A DNA stretch of 64,000 bases, taken from contig NZ_JANDBD010000003.1 of NCBI RefSeq assembly GCF_024320865.1, forward strand, positions 496,001-560,000. The letters are read 5' to 3'. Positions 10,070 through 19,436 of this stretch are shown piece after piece. The number at the start of each line of letters is the position of its first letter. Position 1 is the first letter of the stretch. The stretch is from Mycolicibacterium arenosum. GTDB lineage: Bacteria > Actinomycetota > Actinomycetes > Mycobacteriales > Mycobacteriaceae. The position numbers were made by a program, and so were the translations under genes. Below the pieces are notes generated by a model that saw only the letters and a list, made by a program, of their open reading frames with translations, did no database searches and had not been told where the DNA came from.

Positions 10070-10855
10070 GTGCAGCCCTCGCGAACCGTTTCCCGCCGCG
10101 ACGCGCTGCGGTACGCCGCCGCAGCGTCGGCGCTGGCCGGGCTGAGCGCCGCGGCCGCAGGTGTCGGCGCGCCGTCGGCGTCGGCCGCCGCTCCTCCCAC
10201 CCTGATCGACTTCGCCATGCGTCAGATTCCGGCCGGGGACATTCGGGCCGCAGGGCACTCCGGGGTCATCAACTACGTCTCGATGTCGCGGCCCGGCTCC
10301 AGCTTCGGCGCCAAGCCCATCACCCTCCCCTATGCGCAGTCACTCACCGCCGCCGGGCTGGTGATCGTCAGCAACTACCAGTACGGCAAGCCGGGCGGGA
10401 CCGCGCCGTCGGACTTTCTCCGCGGGTACGCCGGCGGCGTCGCCGACGCTCGGACCGCCTGGCAGCTGCACACCGCCGCAGGCGGCGGCCGGAGTGCGCC
10501 GATCTTCTTCAGCGTCGACGACGACATCGACCGCGACACCTGGAACAGGGTTGCGCTGCAATGGTTTCGGGGAATCAACTCGGTGATCGGCGTGCAGCGC
10601 ACGGGAATCTACGGAGGCATCAGGCCGTGCCAGTGGGCCACCGCCGACGGAGTGATCGGCCGGTCGGGCTCGCCAGGTCGCGTGTGGGCGTGGCAGACGC
10701 GGTCGTGGTCGGGCGGCCAGATCCATCCCGCCGCGGTGCTCTACCAGCGGGTGGTGAGCACCGCGTCGAATCCGGGTCCGGTGGTCGGCGGGCTCGAAGT
10801 CGACGTCAACGACGTTCTGGCCCAGGACTGCGGTCAGTGGAACATGCATCCGTGA
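10070..10855 (+). CDS. Tat-exported DUF1906 glycoside-hydrolase-like protein (Rv2525c type)
   Basis: A 261-residue protein starting at GTG 10070. The N-terminus is a twin-arginine signal: SRRDALRYA with Arg9-Arg10, then an Ala-rich hydrophobic core and cleavage near ASAAAP (residues 37-42). The mature part begins LIDFAMRQIP and keeps the DUF1906 landmarks FFSVDDDID (acidic pair in a TIM-barrel strand) and the C-terminal EVDVNDV. Rv2525c is a Tat substrate of M. tuberculosis linked to cell-envelope homeostasis. The 3' end overlaps the convergent symporter gene by 50 bases. Confidence 0.85.
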   Translation: MQPSRTVSRRDALRYAAAASALAGLSAAAAGVGAPSASAAAPPTLIDFAMRQIPAGDIRAAGHSGVINYVSMSRPGSSFGAKPITLPYAQSLTAAGLVIVSNYQYGKPGGTAPSDFLRGYAGGVADARTAWQLHTAAGGGRSAPIFFSVDDDIDRDTWNRVALQWFRGINSVIGVQRTGIYGGIRPCQWATADGVIGRSGSPGRVWAWQTRSWSGGQIHPAAVLYQRVVSTASNPGPVVGGLEVDVNDVLAQDCGQWNMHP

Positions 10856-12308
10856 CGTCCGCCTCGGCCCTGCCCGCCAGCCTGCCGTCCCATTCGTCGA
10901 GCACCTCGGGTGCGGTCCGCGGGGTCAGCAGGCTGACGACGACGTACACCACCAGGCTCGAACCCAGGCCGTAGTAGATCGGCTCGTTGGCCAGCACGTC
11001 GCCGACGACGAACATCGTGCCCAGCGTGACGACGGTGCCGACGCCCATCGACCACAGTGCGCCCAGTCCGGTCGCCCGCTTCCAGAGGAAGCCGCCGAGG
11101 ATCGCCACCAGCAGACCGCCGACCAAGATGTCGTAGGCGATCGTCAGCGCCGCCACGACGTCGTTGAGCAGTGCTGCGATGACGATCACCACAACCCCCA
11201 GCACCACCACGTACATCCGGTCCGAGTGCACGTTGCGCTCGCTGCTCTCCTCCGGAGCGGGAGTCTTTCCAACCAGCCTGAGCAGCAACGGTTTCACATC
11301 GGTCTTCGCCACCGTCGCCGTCGCGATCAACGCCCCCGACGCCGTCGACATCATCGCCGCGACCGCCGCGGCCAGCACGATGCCGCTGACGCCCACCGGC
11401 AGGATGGTCTCGGCGATCTGCGCGTACACGTCATCGGAGGCCTCCACGTCGGGCAGGAACGTCGACGCCGCCATCCCGATCACGGCACCCGCGACGCCGT
11501 ACAGCAGGCAGTAGATCGCCGCCGTGGTGCCGCCCCACTTCGCCACCCCCGGAGAGCGCGCCGTGAAGACCCGCTGCCAGATGTCCTGTCCGATAAGCAT
11601 TCCGAAGCTGTAGACCACTAAGAACGTGATGATCGTCGGCATGCCGATCGCACCGAGGTCGAACACCGTGTCACCGGCCCGCTCGCGGATACCGTCGAGT
11701 CCTCCGGCCCGGTTCCACGTGAACGGCAGCAGCAGGAGGAAGATGCCGATCGTCTTGAGGATGAACTGCACCATGTCGGTCAGCGTGATCGACCACATGC
11801 CGCCGATCGACGAGTACAGCATCACGATGGCGCCGCCGATGATCACCGACACCGTTCGGTTGGTGCCGAACAGCACGTTGAACACCGTTGCGTAGGCGAT
11901 CGTCGACGTCACCGACAGCATCAACGTGTATGCGGCCATGACGATCCCGGACGCCGACGTCGCGTCGACGCCGTAGCGCAACCTCAGCATCTGCGCGACC
12001 GTGTACACCTTCAGCCGCTGGATGCGTCCGGCGAAGAACAGGCTCAGCGCCAGCAACCCGATGGCGATCGCGATCACCAGCCACATCCCCGAGATGCCGT
12101 ACGTGTAACCGAGGCCCACCCCGCCGACGGTCGACGCGCCGCCGAGGACGACCGCCGCCATGGTGCCGGTGTAGAGCACCGGGCCCAGCCGGCGGCCCGC
12201 GACGAGGAAGTCCGCCGAGTCCTTGGTTCGGGTCTTGCCCCAGAATCCGAAGGCGAGCATCGCCGCGAGGTAGACGACGATGATGACGATGTCGAGTGGC
12301 TTGCCCAT
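10806..12308 (-). CDS. Sodium:solute symporter (SSS family)
   Basis: A 500-residue membrane protein with about 13 hydrophobic segments and the SSS signature regions: N-terminal VYLAAMLAFGFWGKTRTKDSADFLVAGRRLGP, the G-rich GGASTVGGVGLGYTYG segment that shapes the substrate/Na+ site, and SIGGMWSITLTDMVQF. The start at 12308 is preferred; the frame is open 84 codons further, but that part overlaps the ThDP gene and is Arg-rich noise. It is the last gene of a four-gene operon and starts 8 bases after the ThDP enzyme. Substrate unknown, probably an amine, amino acid or organic acid made or used by the pathway. Confidence 0.88.
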   Translation of the reverse strand: MGKPLDIVIIVVYLAAMLAFGFWGKTRTKDSADFLVAGRRLGPVLYTGTMAAVVLGGASTVGGVGLGYTYGISGMWLVIAIAIGLLALSLFFAGRIQRLKVYTVAQMLRLRYGVDATSASGIVMAAYTLMLSVTSTIAYATVFNVLFGTNRTVSVIIGGAIVMLYSSIGGMWSITLTDMVQFILKTIGIFLLLLPFTWNRAGGLDGIRERAGDTVFDLGAIGMPTIITFLVVYSFGMLIGQDIWQRVFTARSPGVAKWGGTTAAIYCLLYGVAGAVIGMAASTFLPDVEASDDVYAQIAETILPVGVSGIVLAAAVAAMMSTASGALIATATVAKTDVKPLLLRLVGKTPAPEESSERNVHSDRMYVVVLGVVVIVIAALLNDVVAALTIAYDILVGGLLVAILGGFLWKRATGLGALWSMGVGTVVTLGTMFVVGDVLANEPIYYGLGSSLVVYVVVSLLTPRTAPEVLDEWDGRLAGRAEADVTDACSTDRSPGPERR

Positions 12309-12316
12309 GGTGACTC

Positions 12317-13915
12317 CTAGGTGAGTGCGAACATCTTGAGAAGAGCCGGGAGTACGACGACGGCCGGGCCCCTGGTGGTGAACGTGTCGGCGACGATCTC
12401 GCCGACGCTGTCGAGCGTCGCCAGGTGGGCGGCCACCCCGAAACTTCCTGCCAGTGCGATGAAGTCGGGCCGAGCCAGCTCGGTCGCCGTCGCCTGGCCG
12501 AACGCGTCGGTCATGTACTCGCGCAGAATCCCGTAGCCGCCGTCGTCGACGATCAGCCACGTCACGTCGGCGTCGTGCTGCCGCGCGGTGGCCAACTCCG
12601 CGATCGAGTACATGGCCCCGCCGTCCCCCGACACCGCCAGGGTGCGCTCACCGGATCCGATGGCGGCGGCGATCGCCGCGGGGAAGCCGAACCCCAGGCC
12701 GCCCGAGCCCTGCGCCGAGTGGAACCCGCCCTCGCGGGGATCCCACGCCGACCACGCCCAGTACGCGGCGATCGTCATGTCCCAGAACGTCTGTGCCGCT
12801 GCGGGAACCGCCTCGCGGAGGTCTCGCATCAAAGCGAGTTCGATCCCGAGGTCCTGCGACGCCAGCCTGTCCTCCACCGCGCGGCGCAGTCCGCTCGCGA
12901 CTGCGGCGCCGTTACCCGACCGCTGCGACACCGCCGACGCGATGGCGGTCAGAGCCGGGGCCGCGTCGGCGTGGATGCCGAGACCGGGGTGGTTGGCCTC
13001 GAGCACGCGGGGTTCGGCGTCGATGTGGATCAGCCGGCCCTTGGGTGCGAGCGTGAAGTAGTTGCTGGTCACCTCGCCCATCGCGGTACCGACCGCCAGC
13101 AGCACGTCGGCGTCCTCCAGCAGGGCCGTCGTGTGCCGGTCCTCGATCCACGACGCCGCCGACAGGGGATGGCCGAAGGAGATCGCGCCCTTGCCGCCGA
13201 CGGTCGACACCACTGGCGCATCGAGCTTTTCGGCGAGGGTGACCAGAGCCTCGGGTCCGCCGGCCGACCGACGAACTCCCCCGCCGGCCAGGATCACCGG
13301 GCGCTCGGCCGCACCGAGCAGTGCGGCGGCTGCGTCGACCAGTTCGGGGCGAGGCGGGCGCGCGGCGACACTCGCGACGACGGACGTCACAACGGGAACA
13401 TCGGTGATCTCCAGCAGCACGTCCTGCGGGATCTCCACCCACGTCGGCCCAGCCGGCGCCGACTGGGCCAGCGCCCACGCGTCGGCCAGCAGGCTCGGGA
13501 TCTGCGCGGCGCGCCGCACCACCGCGGTGCTCTTGGTGACGTTGGTGGCGCTGCGCTGCTGATCGTCGAGTTGGTGCAGCATGCCGCGGCGCAGGCCCAG
13601 TCCGGAGCGCGGCACCTGGCTGGTGATCACCAGCAGCGGTACGCCGGTCGCGTACGCCTCCTGCAGCGCACCCAGCGCCGTCAACGCGCCGGGCCCCGTC
13701 GACAGGAACAGGACGCCGACTTCGCCTGTGGCCCTGGCATATCCGTCGGCACCGAACGCCGAGTTGTTCTCCACCCGGGAGCTGACGAACTGCAGATCGC
13801 TGCGCCGGATCGCGTCGAACAGACCCAACGCGTGCTGGCCGGGAATGCCGAATACGTGGGACACCCCGAGAGCCGCCAGCGTTTCAACGACGACGTCGCC
13901 TCCGTTGCGGGTCAT
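12317..13915 (-). CDS. Thiamine-diphosphate-dependent enzyme (decarboxylase / acetolactate-synthase-like)
   Basis: A 532-residue protein with the three ThDP-enzyme domains. The catalytic Glu that activates the thiazolium is Glu49 in [16 protein letters not shown]; the ThDP/Mg2+ site is [15 protein letters not shown], ending in [13 protein letters not shown] where the usual NN pair is DD. No regulatory subunit gene is nearby, which argues against true acetolactate synthase. Its position between an agmatinase-like gene and transporters suggests a 2-oxo acid decarboxylase; a 2-ketoarginine decarboxylase (AruI-like) role is an inference only. The start overlaps the upstream gene by four bases. 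Confidence 0.82.
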   Translation of the reverse strand: MTRNGGDVVVETLAALGVSHVFGIPGQHALGLFDAIRRSDLQFVSSRVENNSAFGADGYARATGEVGVLFLSTGPGALTALGALQEAYATGVPLLVITSQVPRSGLGLRRGMLHQLDDQQRSATNVTKSTAVVRRAAQIPSLLADAWALAQSAPAGPTWVEIPQDVLLEITDVPVVTSVVASVAARPPRPELVDAAAALLGAAERPVILAGGGVRRSAGGPEALVTLAEKLDAPVVSTVGGKGAISFGHPLSAASWIEDRHTTALLEDADVLLAVGTAMGEVTSNYFTLAPKGRLIHIDAEPRVLEANHPGLGIHADAAPALTAIASAVSQRSGNGAAVASGLRRAVEDRLASQDLGIELALMRDLREAVPAAAQTFWDMTIAAYWAWSAWDPREGGFHSAQGSGGLGFGFPAAIAAAIGSGERTLAVSGDGGAMYSIAELATARQHDADVTWLIVDDGGYGILREYMTDAFGQATATELARPDFIALAGSFGVAAHLATLDSVGEIVADTFTTRGPAVVVLPALLKMFALT

Positions 13916-14892
13916 GATTCACAGCGCATCGCCAACAGCGACACCAGGTCGTAGGCGACGTGTGCCGCGGCGACGCCGGTGATCTCGGCGTGGTCGTAGG
14001 CGGGTGCGACCTCGACGACGTCGGCTCCGATCAGGTTCAGCCCGCGGAATCCCCGCAGGATCTCCAGCAGTTCGCGGCTCGTCATGCCGCCCGCCTCCGG
14101 CGTTCCGGTGCCGGGCGCATGCGCGGGGTCCAGCACGTCGATGTCGATCGACACGTACACCGGCCGGTTGCCGAGTCGGTCGCGCAGTTTGTCGACGACC
14201 TCGCGTACGCCCTGGTAGTAGACGTCGGACGAGGTGACGATCCCGAAGCCGAAGCGCCTGTCGTCCTCGAGATCCTTCTTGCCGTACAGCGGGCCGCGGG
14301 TGCCGACGTGGGAGAGCGCCTCGGTGTCGAGAATGCCCTCCTCGACAGCGCGGCGGAACGGCGTGCCGTGGGTGTACTCCGCGCCGAAGTAGGTGTCCCA
14401 GGTGTCGAGGTGAGCGTCGAAGTGCACCAGGGCGACCGGCCCGTGCACCGCCGCGGCAGCACGCAACAGCGGCAGCGCGATGGTGTGGTCGCCGCCGATG
14501 GTCACCAATCGCGTTCCTTCGGTGGTCAGTTCGCGAGCGGCACCCTCGATGGTCTCGATGGCCTCGTTGATGTTGAACGGGTTCACCGCGATGTCACCGG
14601 CGTCGACCACCTGCGCGACCTCGAACGGCGACACGTCGAGCGCGGGGTGGTAGGGCCGTAGCAGCCGCGACGCCTCCCGGACGTACGTCGGACCGAAGCG
14701 CGCACCCGGCCGGTAGGACACCCCGGAGTCGAAGGGCACGCCCACGACCGCCACGTCGGCGCGGGGCACCTGGTCGAGTCGTGGCAGCCGGGCGTACGTC
14801 GCCGGCCCCGCGAATCTCGGGGTCTTCGACGCGTCGATCGGGCCGAGCGGCTGGCCCGATGCGCGATCCCGCTCCGCTTCTCGCTGGGTCAT
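13912..14892 (-). CDS. speB: Agmatinase-like ureohydrolase
   Basis: A 326-residue ureohydrolase. All binuclear metal ligands are present: His136 in GGDHT, Asp159, His161 and Asp163 in FDAHLDTWD, and Asp250/Asp252 in SIDIDVLDP. The reaction is hydrolysis of a guanidino group to urea plus an amine. The family also contains guanidinobutyrase, guanidinopropionase and guanidine hydrolase, and the residues visible do not separate these; the N-terminal extension of about 35 residues resembles the guanidinobutyrase/proclavaminate-type group. Four-base overlaps on both sides place it inside one operon with the permease and the ThDP enzyme. Confidence 0.85.
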   Translation of the reverse strand: MTQREAERDRASGQPLGPIDASKTPRFAGPATYARLPRLDQVPRADVAVVGVPFDSGVSYRPGARFGPTYVREASRLLRPYHPALDVSPFEVAQVVDAGDIAVNPFNINEAIETIEGAARELTTEGTRLVTIGGDHTIALPLLRAAAAVHGPVALVHFDAHLDTWDTYFGAEYTHGTPFRRAVEEGILDTEALSHVGTRGPLYGKKDLEDDRRFGFGIVTSSDVYYQGVREVVDKLRDRLGNRPVYVSIDIDVLDPAHAPGTGTPEAGGMTSRELLEILRGFRGLNLIGADVVEVAPAYDHAEITGVAAAHVAYDLVSLLAMRCES

Positions 14893-16424
14893 GAAACCTC
14901 CTGTGCTACAACGTCGTCCACCGACGTGATCGGGGTGCCCGCTGCTGGGCCCGCCGGGGCGAAGCGCGGGCCGTCAGGACCGAACGCGTCGGCCGGTTCG
15001 GGGAACAGGAACAGCAGCACCGGGTAGAGGACGGCCGCGACGCCGAGGCCCACCGGGATGGACAGGTCGATCCCGTTCGCGAGATCACCCAGCGGACCGA
15101 CGAACTGGTCGGGCACGTTGACGAAGCAGATCGACAGTGCCGCGGACACCAGCCACGCGCCGAGACCGCGCCAGTTCCAGCCGTGGTTGAACCAGTACCG
15201 TCCGCCGCGCTGCCTGCGGTTGAACACCTGCAGCGAGTCGGAGTCGTACCAGCCGCGCCGGACCGCCCAGCCGATCATCATCACGACCATCCACGGCGCC
15301 GTACACGTCACGATGAGGACGGCGAAGGTCGAAATGCTCTGCACCACGTTGAAGGCGAAGCGCCCGACGAAGATGAACGCGATCGCGATGACGCCGATGA
15401 AGACGGTCGCCTGCACCCTGCTGAAGCGTGGGAACACGCTGGAGAAGTCGAGGCCGGTGCCGTACAGCGCAGTGGTTCCCGTCGACATGCCGCCGATGAG
15501 CGCGATCAGGCAGACCGGCACGAAGTACCAGGTGGGCGACACCTCGAGCAGACCGCCGACGTAATTGCCCTCGGCGATGAAGTCCGGCGCGTTCGTCGCG
15601 ACGACAGCGGCGGTGACCAGACCGAAAAGGAACGGGACCAGGGTGGCGAGCTGGGCTGCGAACGCGGCCGACATCGACTTCCACGCCGGGGTGTCACGCG
15701 GGATGTAGCGCGCCCAATCCCCTAGGAACGCACCGAAGCTCACCGGGTTCGACATGACGATCAGCACCGCGCCGACGAAGGACGGCCAGTACAGCGCGTT
15801 GGTTTCGGCGTCGGCGCCGGGGCCGTAGATGCCCGCGTAACCCGGATCGAAGGTGCCGCTGAAGGCGAAGACGCCCAGCACGAACAGCAGAGTGGCGGCG
15901 ATGACGGCGATCTTGTTGACCAGCAACATGAATCGGAAGCCGTAGATGCAGACCACCAGGACCAGCAGCGCGAAGATCCCGTAGGCCACGCCGACCGCCA
16001 CGTCACTCTGGGGCAGACCGATCGCGCGGTTCGCGCCGCCGACGAGCACGTCGCCCGACGACCACACCGAGATGGAGAAGAACGCGATCGCGGTCAGCAG
16101 CGACAGGAACGATCCGACGACGCGGCCGTGCACGCCGAGGTGCGCCGACGACGACACCGCGTTGTTGGTGCCGTTGCGCGGACCGAACAGTGACATCGGA
16201 GCCAGGATCGCCGCGCCGACGATCAGGCCGAGCAGGGTCGCCAGCAGAGCGTCGCGGAAGGACAGCCCGAAGATGATCGGAAAACTCCCGAGCACCACGG
16301 TCGCGATGGTGTTTGCGCCGCCGAAGACGAGCCGGAACAGGTCCAGTGGACTCGCGGTCCGCTCGGCATCGGGGATCTGTTCGACACCGTGCACTTCGAT
16401 GTCGGTGACCTTCGCCTGAGCCAT
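14889..16424 (-). CDS. NCS1-family permease (purine-cytosine permease-like)
   Basis: A 511-residue permease with about 12 membrane segments. N-terminal [24 protein letters not shown] and the following [19 protein letters not shown] match the nucleobase:cation symporter-1 family; NCS1 members import purines, pyrimidines, allantoin, hydantoins or guanidino compounds. The ATG at 16424 has a GGACT-like ribosome-binding site; the frame extends 20 codons further upstream without conserved sequence. It is the first gene of the operon and is divergent from the Lrp/AsnC regulator across 221 bases. Confidence 0.88.
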   Translation of the reverse strand: MAQAKVTDIEVHGVEQIPDAERTASPLDLFRLVFGGANTIATVVLGSFPIIFGLSFRDALLATLLGLIVGAAILAPMSLFGPRNGTNNAVSSSAHLGVHGRVVGSFLSLLTAIAFFSISVWSSGDVLVGGANRAIGLPQSDVAVGVAYGIFALLVLVVCIYGFRFMLLVNKIAVIAATLLFVLGVFAFSGTFDPGYAGIYGPGADAETNALYWPSFVGAVLIVMSNPVSFGAFLGDWARYIPRDTPAWKSMSAAFAAQLATLVPFLFGLVTAAVVATNAPDFIAEGNYVGGLLEVSPTWYFVPVCLIALIGGMSTGTTALYGTGLDFSSVFPRFSRVQATVFIGVIAIAFIFVGRFAFNVVQSISTFAVLIVTCTAPWMVVMMIGWAVRRGWYDSDSLQVFNRRQRGGRYWFNHGWNWRGLGAWLVSAALSICFVNVPDQFVGPLGDLANGIDLSIPVGLGVAAVLYPVLLFLFPEPADAFGPDGPRFAPAGPAAGTPITSVDDVVAQEVS

Positions 16425-16645
16425 GGGGAGTCCTGTCGGTCGTGTGGTGCGGGTCACGTTATGACCGGCCGGTGTGCGCCGCAAGCAGTTCGTTCGTTAA
16501 CACGACGTTTCGGATCACGATGTGCCGTCAGTGGCGGGTCGATCGCGTCATAATCGGATTCAGCTGTGCTAGTTGCTCCCGATATGCCAAGACGCACAGT
16601 GCGAAAAATCTTCGAACGAATTTCCGTTAGACGGGCTGAACTGCG
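16425..16645. promoter_or_regulatory. Divergent promoter region with paired CGAACGAA half-sites
   Basis: The 221 bases separate the permease operon from its likely regulator. TTCGTTCG near 16491 recurs in inverted orientation as CGAACGAA near 16613, close to the regulator start, in a locally AT-richer context (AAAAATCTTCGAACGAATTT). Lrp/AsnC proteins often bind several spaced half-sites across such regions. The assignment as operator is inferred from position. Confidence 0.4.
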
Positions 16646-17536
16646 ATGGATGAGACCGATGAGGGGATCGTCGAGCTGTTGGAGGTCGACGGCCGCCTGA
16701 CGCACCGGGAGATCGCCCGCACCGTCGGGTTGTCGCGGTCGGCCGCGGCCGCGCGCGTGCAGCGGCTCATCACCAGTGGCCAGGTGGTGATCCGCGGCGT
16801 CGTCCATCCCGCCGTGCTGGGGCGCGGCGCGCTGGCCCACGTCAGCGTCACCGTGCACGGAGCGGCGACCCCTGTCGCGGACGAGCTGGCACGGCGCGAG
16901 GACATCCCGTTCCTGTCGCTGACGAGCGGTTCCTACGGGCTGGTCGCCGAGATCCGGGCGTCGTCACCGCGCGGTATCGACACCGCCGTCGCCCAGCTGC
17001 GATCGCTGCCGGGGGTCTCCGGGGTCGACACGCTGTCCTACGTCGAGGTTATGCGCGACGTCGTCGGTCCGGTCGGCGAGGTCGAGACGAGCGTCGACGC
17101 GACCGATCGCGCACTGCTCGTCGAGTTGCAGAACGACGGCCGCGCGTCATACGTCGACTTGGCCGCGGCGGTGGGGTTGTCGGCGGCCGGGGCGCGCCGC
17201 CGAGTGGTGCGGTTGATCGAGGCCAGGGTGGTTCGGATCGGCGCGGTGGTCCGGCACTCCGGCCAGGATCGGCAAAGCGCCATGGGCTTCGGCATCCGGT
17301 TGGCCGGCGAGCACCACGACGTGGTGGCTGCGCTGACAGCGATGTCGGCGGTCATCTTCGTCGCCCGCACGCTCGGCCGGTTCGACGTGCTCGTCACGAT
17401 CCGCGCGTTCTCGTCGGCCCAGTTGGTCGAACTGCTGGACACCGTGCGCTCACTTCCGGGGGTGCGGGCGCTGGAGAGTTGGACGCACTTGGAGGTGGTG
17501 AAGGAGAGCTACGCGTCGGGGTTGGACGCCAGCTGA
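16646..17536 (+). CDS. Tandem-duplicated Lrp/AsnC transcriptional regulator
   Basis: A 296-residue protein made of two successive Lrp/AsnC units: HTH 1 (LLEVDGRLTHREIARTVGLS, residues 11-30) with its ligand domain, then HTH 2 (LLVELQNDGRASYVDLAAAV, near 155-174) with a second ligand domain ending LESWTHLEVVKE. Classical Lrp proteins have one unit of about 150 residues. It is divergent from the permease-ureohydrolase-ThDP-symporter operon and so is the prime candidate for its regulator, probably responding to an amino acid or amine. The 3' end overlaps the convergent SRPBCC gene by 28 bases. Confidence 0.9.
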   Translation: MDETDEGIVELLEVDGRLTHREIARTVGLSRSAAAARVQRLITSGQVVIRGVVHPAVLGRGALAHVSVTVHGAATPVADELARREDIPFLSLTSGSYGLVAEIRASSPRGIDTAVAQLRSLPGVSGVDTLSYVEVMRDVVGPVGEVETSVDATDRALLVELQNDGRASYVDLAAAVGLSAAGARRRVVRLIEARVVRIGAVVRHSGQDRQSAMGFGIRLAGEHHDVVAALTAMSAVIFVARTLGRFDVLVTIRAFSSAQLVELLDTVRSLPGVRALESWTHLEVVKESYASGLDAS

Positions 17537-17886
17537 TCGATGCGCCGCAGCGCGATCGCCAGCACCGGCAGGTAGGCGGGCGCCCACCACGGCGCGCTCA
17601 TCCAGACGCGGCAACCGTCGCCGTCGGGGTCGACGCCGTGCTTGGTGGCGTCGACCCCCGCGACGCGCCACGCCCAGCGGACCCCTGGCACGAACTCGGT
17701 GATCGTGAACGGCAGCGGTATCCCGACCGGCGTCCACACCCGACCCGTCGTCCCGAGCGTGAGCAGGTCGCCGTCGATTTCCGCGCGGCTGACCGTCGGT
17801 CCCCAGCGGGGCCAGTAGTCGAGGTCGACGAGAATCCGCCACACCTCGTCGGACGGGGCGGCGATTCGTCGAGACACGACTGTCAT
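17509..17886 (-). CDS. SRPBCC / START-like small-ligand-binding protein
   Basis: A 125-residue protein of the polyketide-cyclase/SRPBCC fold. The start is typical (MTVVSRRIAAPSDEVWRILVDLDYWPRWGP), followed by alternating strands and a C-terminal helix (APAYLPVLAIALRRIDQLA) that caps the cavity. The ATG at 17886 is chosen because conserved sequence begins there; upstream codons are not conserved-looking. Function unknown; such proteins bind lipids or aromatic polyketides. Confidence 0.8.
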   Translation of the reverse strand: MTVVSRRIAAPSDEVWRILVDLDYWPRWGPTVSRAEIDGDLLTLGTTGRVWTPVGIPLPFTITEFVPGVRWAWRVAGVDATKHGVDPDGDGCRVWMSAPWWAPAYLPVLAIALRRIDQLASNPDA

Positions 17887-17962
17887 CCCGCGACCGTGCC
17901 CATTACCCGCCGCCGTCAAACTTCGTGGTTTGGCGAGGTGTGAGCCGGGGTACAGCCCGCAC

Positions 17963-18244
17963 GTGAGTGAGCATCTCGCCGCGCTGCTCGAGCGCATCTC
18001 GCGTCGCGATCCCGACGCCATGTTGAAGTTCTACGACCGGACCGCGTCACGGGTGTTCGGAGTCCTCGGGACCCGCATCGCCGACCCCGACCTGCGTGAA
18101 TCGGTGCTGGAGCGCGTCTACCTCGAAGTCTGGGAGACGGCGCACACCTACGACCCCGAGGTGTACTCGCCGGGCGCCTGGCTGATCACCTTGGCCCATC
18201 GGATGGCGGTCGACCTCCACGACGGCGCTGCCGCCGCCGCGTAG
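17963..18244 (+). CDS. Stand-alone sigma-70 region 2 domain protein
   Basis: A 93-residue protein starting at GTG 17963. It resembles the N-terminal half of SigK-like ECF factors: LAALLERISRRDPDAMLKFYDRTASRVFG (region 2.1-2.2) and VYLEVWETAHTYDPEVYSPGAWLITLAHRMAVD (regions 2.3-2.4). It then stops after an Ala run, with no region 4. The next base pairs hold a convergent gene stop at 18249, so no sigma-4 exon follows in another frame. It could be a decayed sigma factor or a small core-polymerase-binding modulator. A TTG 33 bases upstream is an alternative start. Confidence 0.65.
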   Translation: MSEHLAALLERISRRDPDAMLKFYDRTASRVFGVLGTRIADPDLRESVLERVYLEVWETAHTYDPEVYSPGAWLITLAHRMAVDLHDGAAAAA

Positions 18245-18248
18245 TCGC

Positions 18249-18920
18249 TCACTCATCGGGCAGCACGCGCGCCACCGCGAAGCCGTCCCAGCCCTTGGTG
18301 CCGACCGTCTGTATCGCCGCGGTGTCGAGCCGGGGATGTCCGCCCATCATCACGAACATGTCGTGCACCGCGCGCGCCTGCAGGTCGTCGGGCGCCGGAT
18401 CGAGCACCCGCCCCATCCTGGCGATGTTGTCGACGACGATCAGCGCGCCCGGGGTGGCGAGCCGCACGGCCCAGTCGACGTAGGCCGAGTTGTTCTCCTT
18501 GTCGGCGTCGATGAAGAAGAAGTCGAACGAGTTCTCGCGGGCCGCGAGCCTCGGCAACGAGTCGAGGGCGGCGCCGACGATGATCTCGACGCGGTCGAGC
18601 ACGCCCGCTCGGTCCAGATTCGAGGTCGCCACGTCCGCGTGGGCGGCGTCGTACTCGAGCGTGACGACGCGCCCGGCGGGGCCGACACCGCGAGCGAGGG
18701 CGATGGTGCTGTAACCGGCCAGGGTGCCGATCTCGAGCACGCTGGCCGCACCGGTGGCCGTCGCGAGCAGCGACAGCAGCTTCGCGTGCTGTGCCGACAC
18801 CTCGATGCGCGGCATCCCCGCCGCGTCGGCCGCCTCGCGCGTCGCCGCCAGCACGTCGTCCTCGGTGTGCAGCAGCCGGGTGAACAGCTCGTCGAGGGCG
18901 CGCGGGTCCGGTTCGGTCAT
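18249..18920 (-). CDS. Class I SAM-dependent O-methyltransferase (Rv0187-like)
   Basis: A 223-residue methyltransferase of the CCoAMT/COMT-like family. Motif I is VLEIGTLAGYSTIALARG near residue 60, followed by an acidic loop and FDFFFIDADKENNSAYVDWA, which holds the metal-binding Asp residues of divalent-cation-dependent enzymes; VVDNIARMGRV fits the next strand. It would methylate a catechol-like hydroxyl. Gene order with the metalloprotease and DUF2786 genes matches Rv0184-Rv0187, although the bglS-like Rv0186 and mymT are absent here. Confidence 0.88.
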   Translation of the reverse strand: MTEPDPRALDELFTRLLHTEDDVLAATREAADAAGMPRIEVSAQHAKLLSLLATATGAASVLEIGTLAGYSTIALARGVGPAGRVVTLEYDAAHADVATSNLDRAGVLDRVEIIVGAALDSLPRLAARENSFDFFFIDADKENNSAYVDWAVRLATPGALIVVDNIARMGRVLDPAPDDLQARAVHDMFVMMGGHPRLDTAAIQTVGTKGWDGFAVARVLPDE

Positions 18921-18938
18921 GGCTCGATTATGCGCCGC

Positions 18939-19430
18939 TCACCGCACGCCCTCCTGCGCGTAGACCCTCCTCAGCACGTAGCCCAGCTCGGCGCCCATGA
19001 CGATCGCCGCGAGGTCGCACATGGCGGCGACGAACTCCGGGCCGTGCGGTGGGTCCGTGAACGCCAGGTGGTGGACCAGCTCGTGCAGCACGACGAGTTC
19101 CCTTAGTGCCCAGGTGGTTCCACGCTCCGGCACGGCGATGACCGCAGCCTCGCCGGAGCTCTCGTAATGAGCCGCCGCCACCCCGCGCCGGGGCCGGACG
19201 GCGACGGGCCCGGCGCTCGGCCACGCGTCGCGCACCGCGGGCAGGGCGAGCACGTCGTCGACGTAGCGCTGCACCGACTCGACCGATGCGAACCTGCCCT
19301 CGGGCGGTAGCGTGACCTCGGTGCCGAAGAACTCGACGACGCGGTTGCCGCGCGCTGCGGCGCGGTCGAACACCGTCTGGACGAAGTGTTCGGCGGCGTA
19401 GACCTTCGCGCGTTGCGCGTCGCGAGCCAC
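18939..19430 (-). CDS. TIGR04338-family putative zinc metallohydrolase (Rv0185-like)
   Basis: A 163-residue protein with a clear zincin motif: HELVHH with His116, Glu117 and His120, and a third candidate ligand His129 in DPPHGPEF. The domain resembles SprT/minimal metalloprotease folds. There is no signal peptide, so it acts in the cytoplasm. Start is GTG (19428-19430). It is 6 bases downstream of the DUF2786 gene and 18 bases upstream of the methyltransferase gene, all leftward. Substrate unknown. Confidence 0.85.
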   Translation of the reverse strand: MARDAQRAKVYAAEHFVQTVFDRAAARGNRVVEFFGTEVTLPPEGRFASVESVQRYVDDVLALPAVRDAWPSAGPVAVRPRRGVAAAHYESSGEAAVIAVPERGTTWALRELVVLHELVHHLAFTDPPHGPEFVAAMCDLAAIVMGAELGYVLRRVYAQEGVR

Positions 19431-19436
19431 TCCGCT

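Noticed and set aside
10806..10855. Frameshift at the end of the DUF1906 gene
   Set aside because: The 50-base overlap is between two convergent genes that both end normally.
12309..12560. 84-codon N-terminal extension of the sodium symporter frame
   Set aside because: It overlaps the ThDP gene, is Arg-rich, and the true N-terminus MGKPLDIVIIVVYLA follows.
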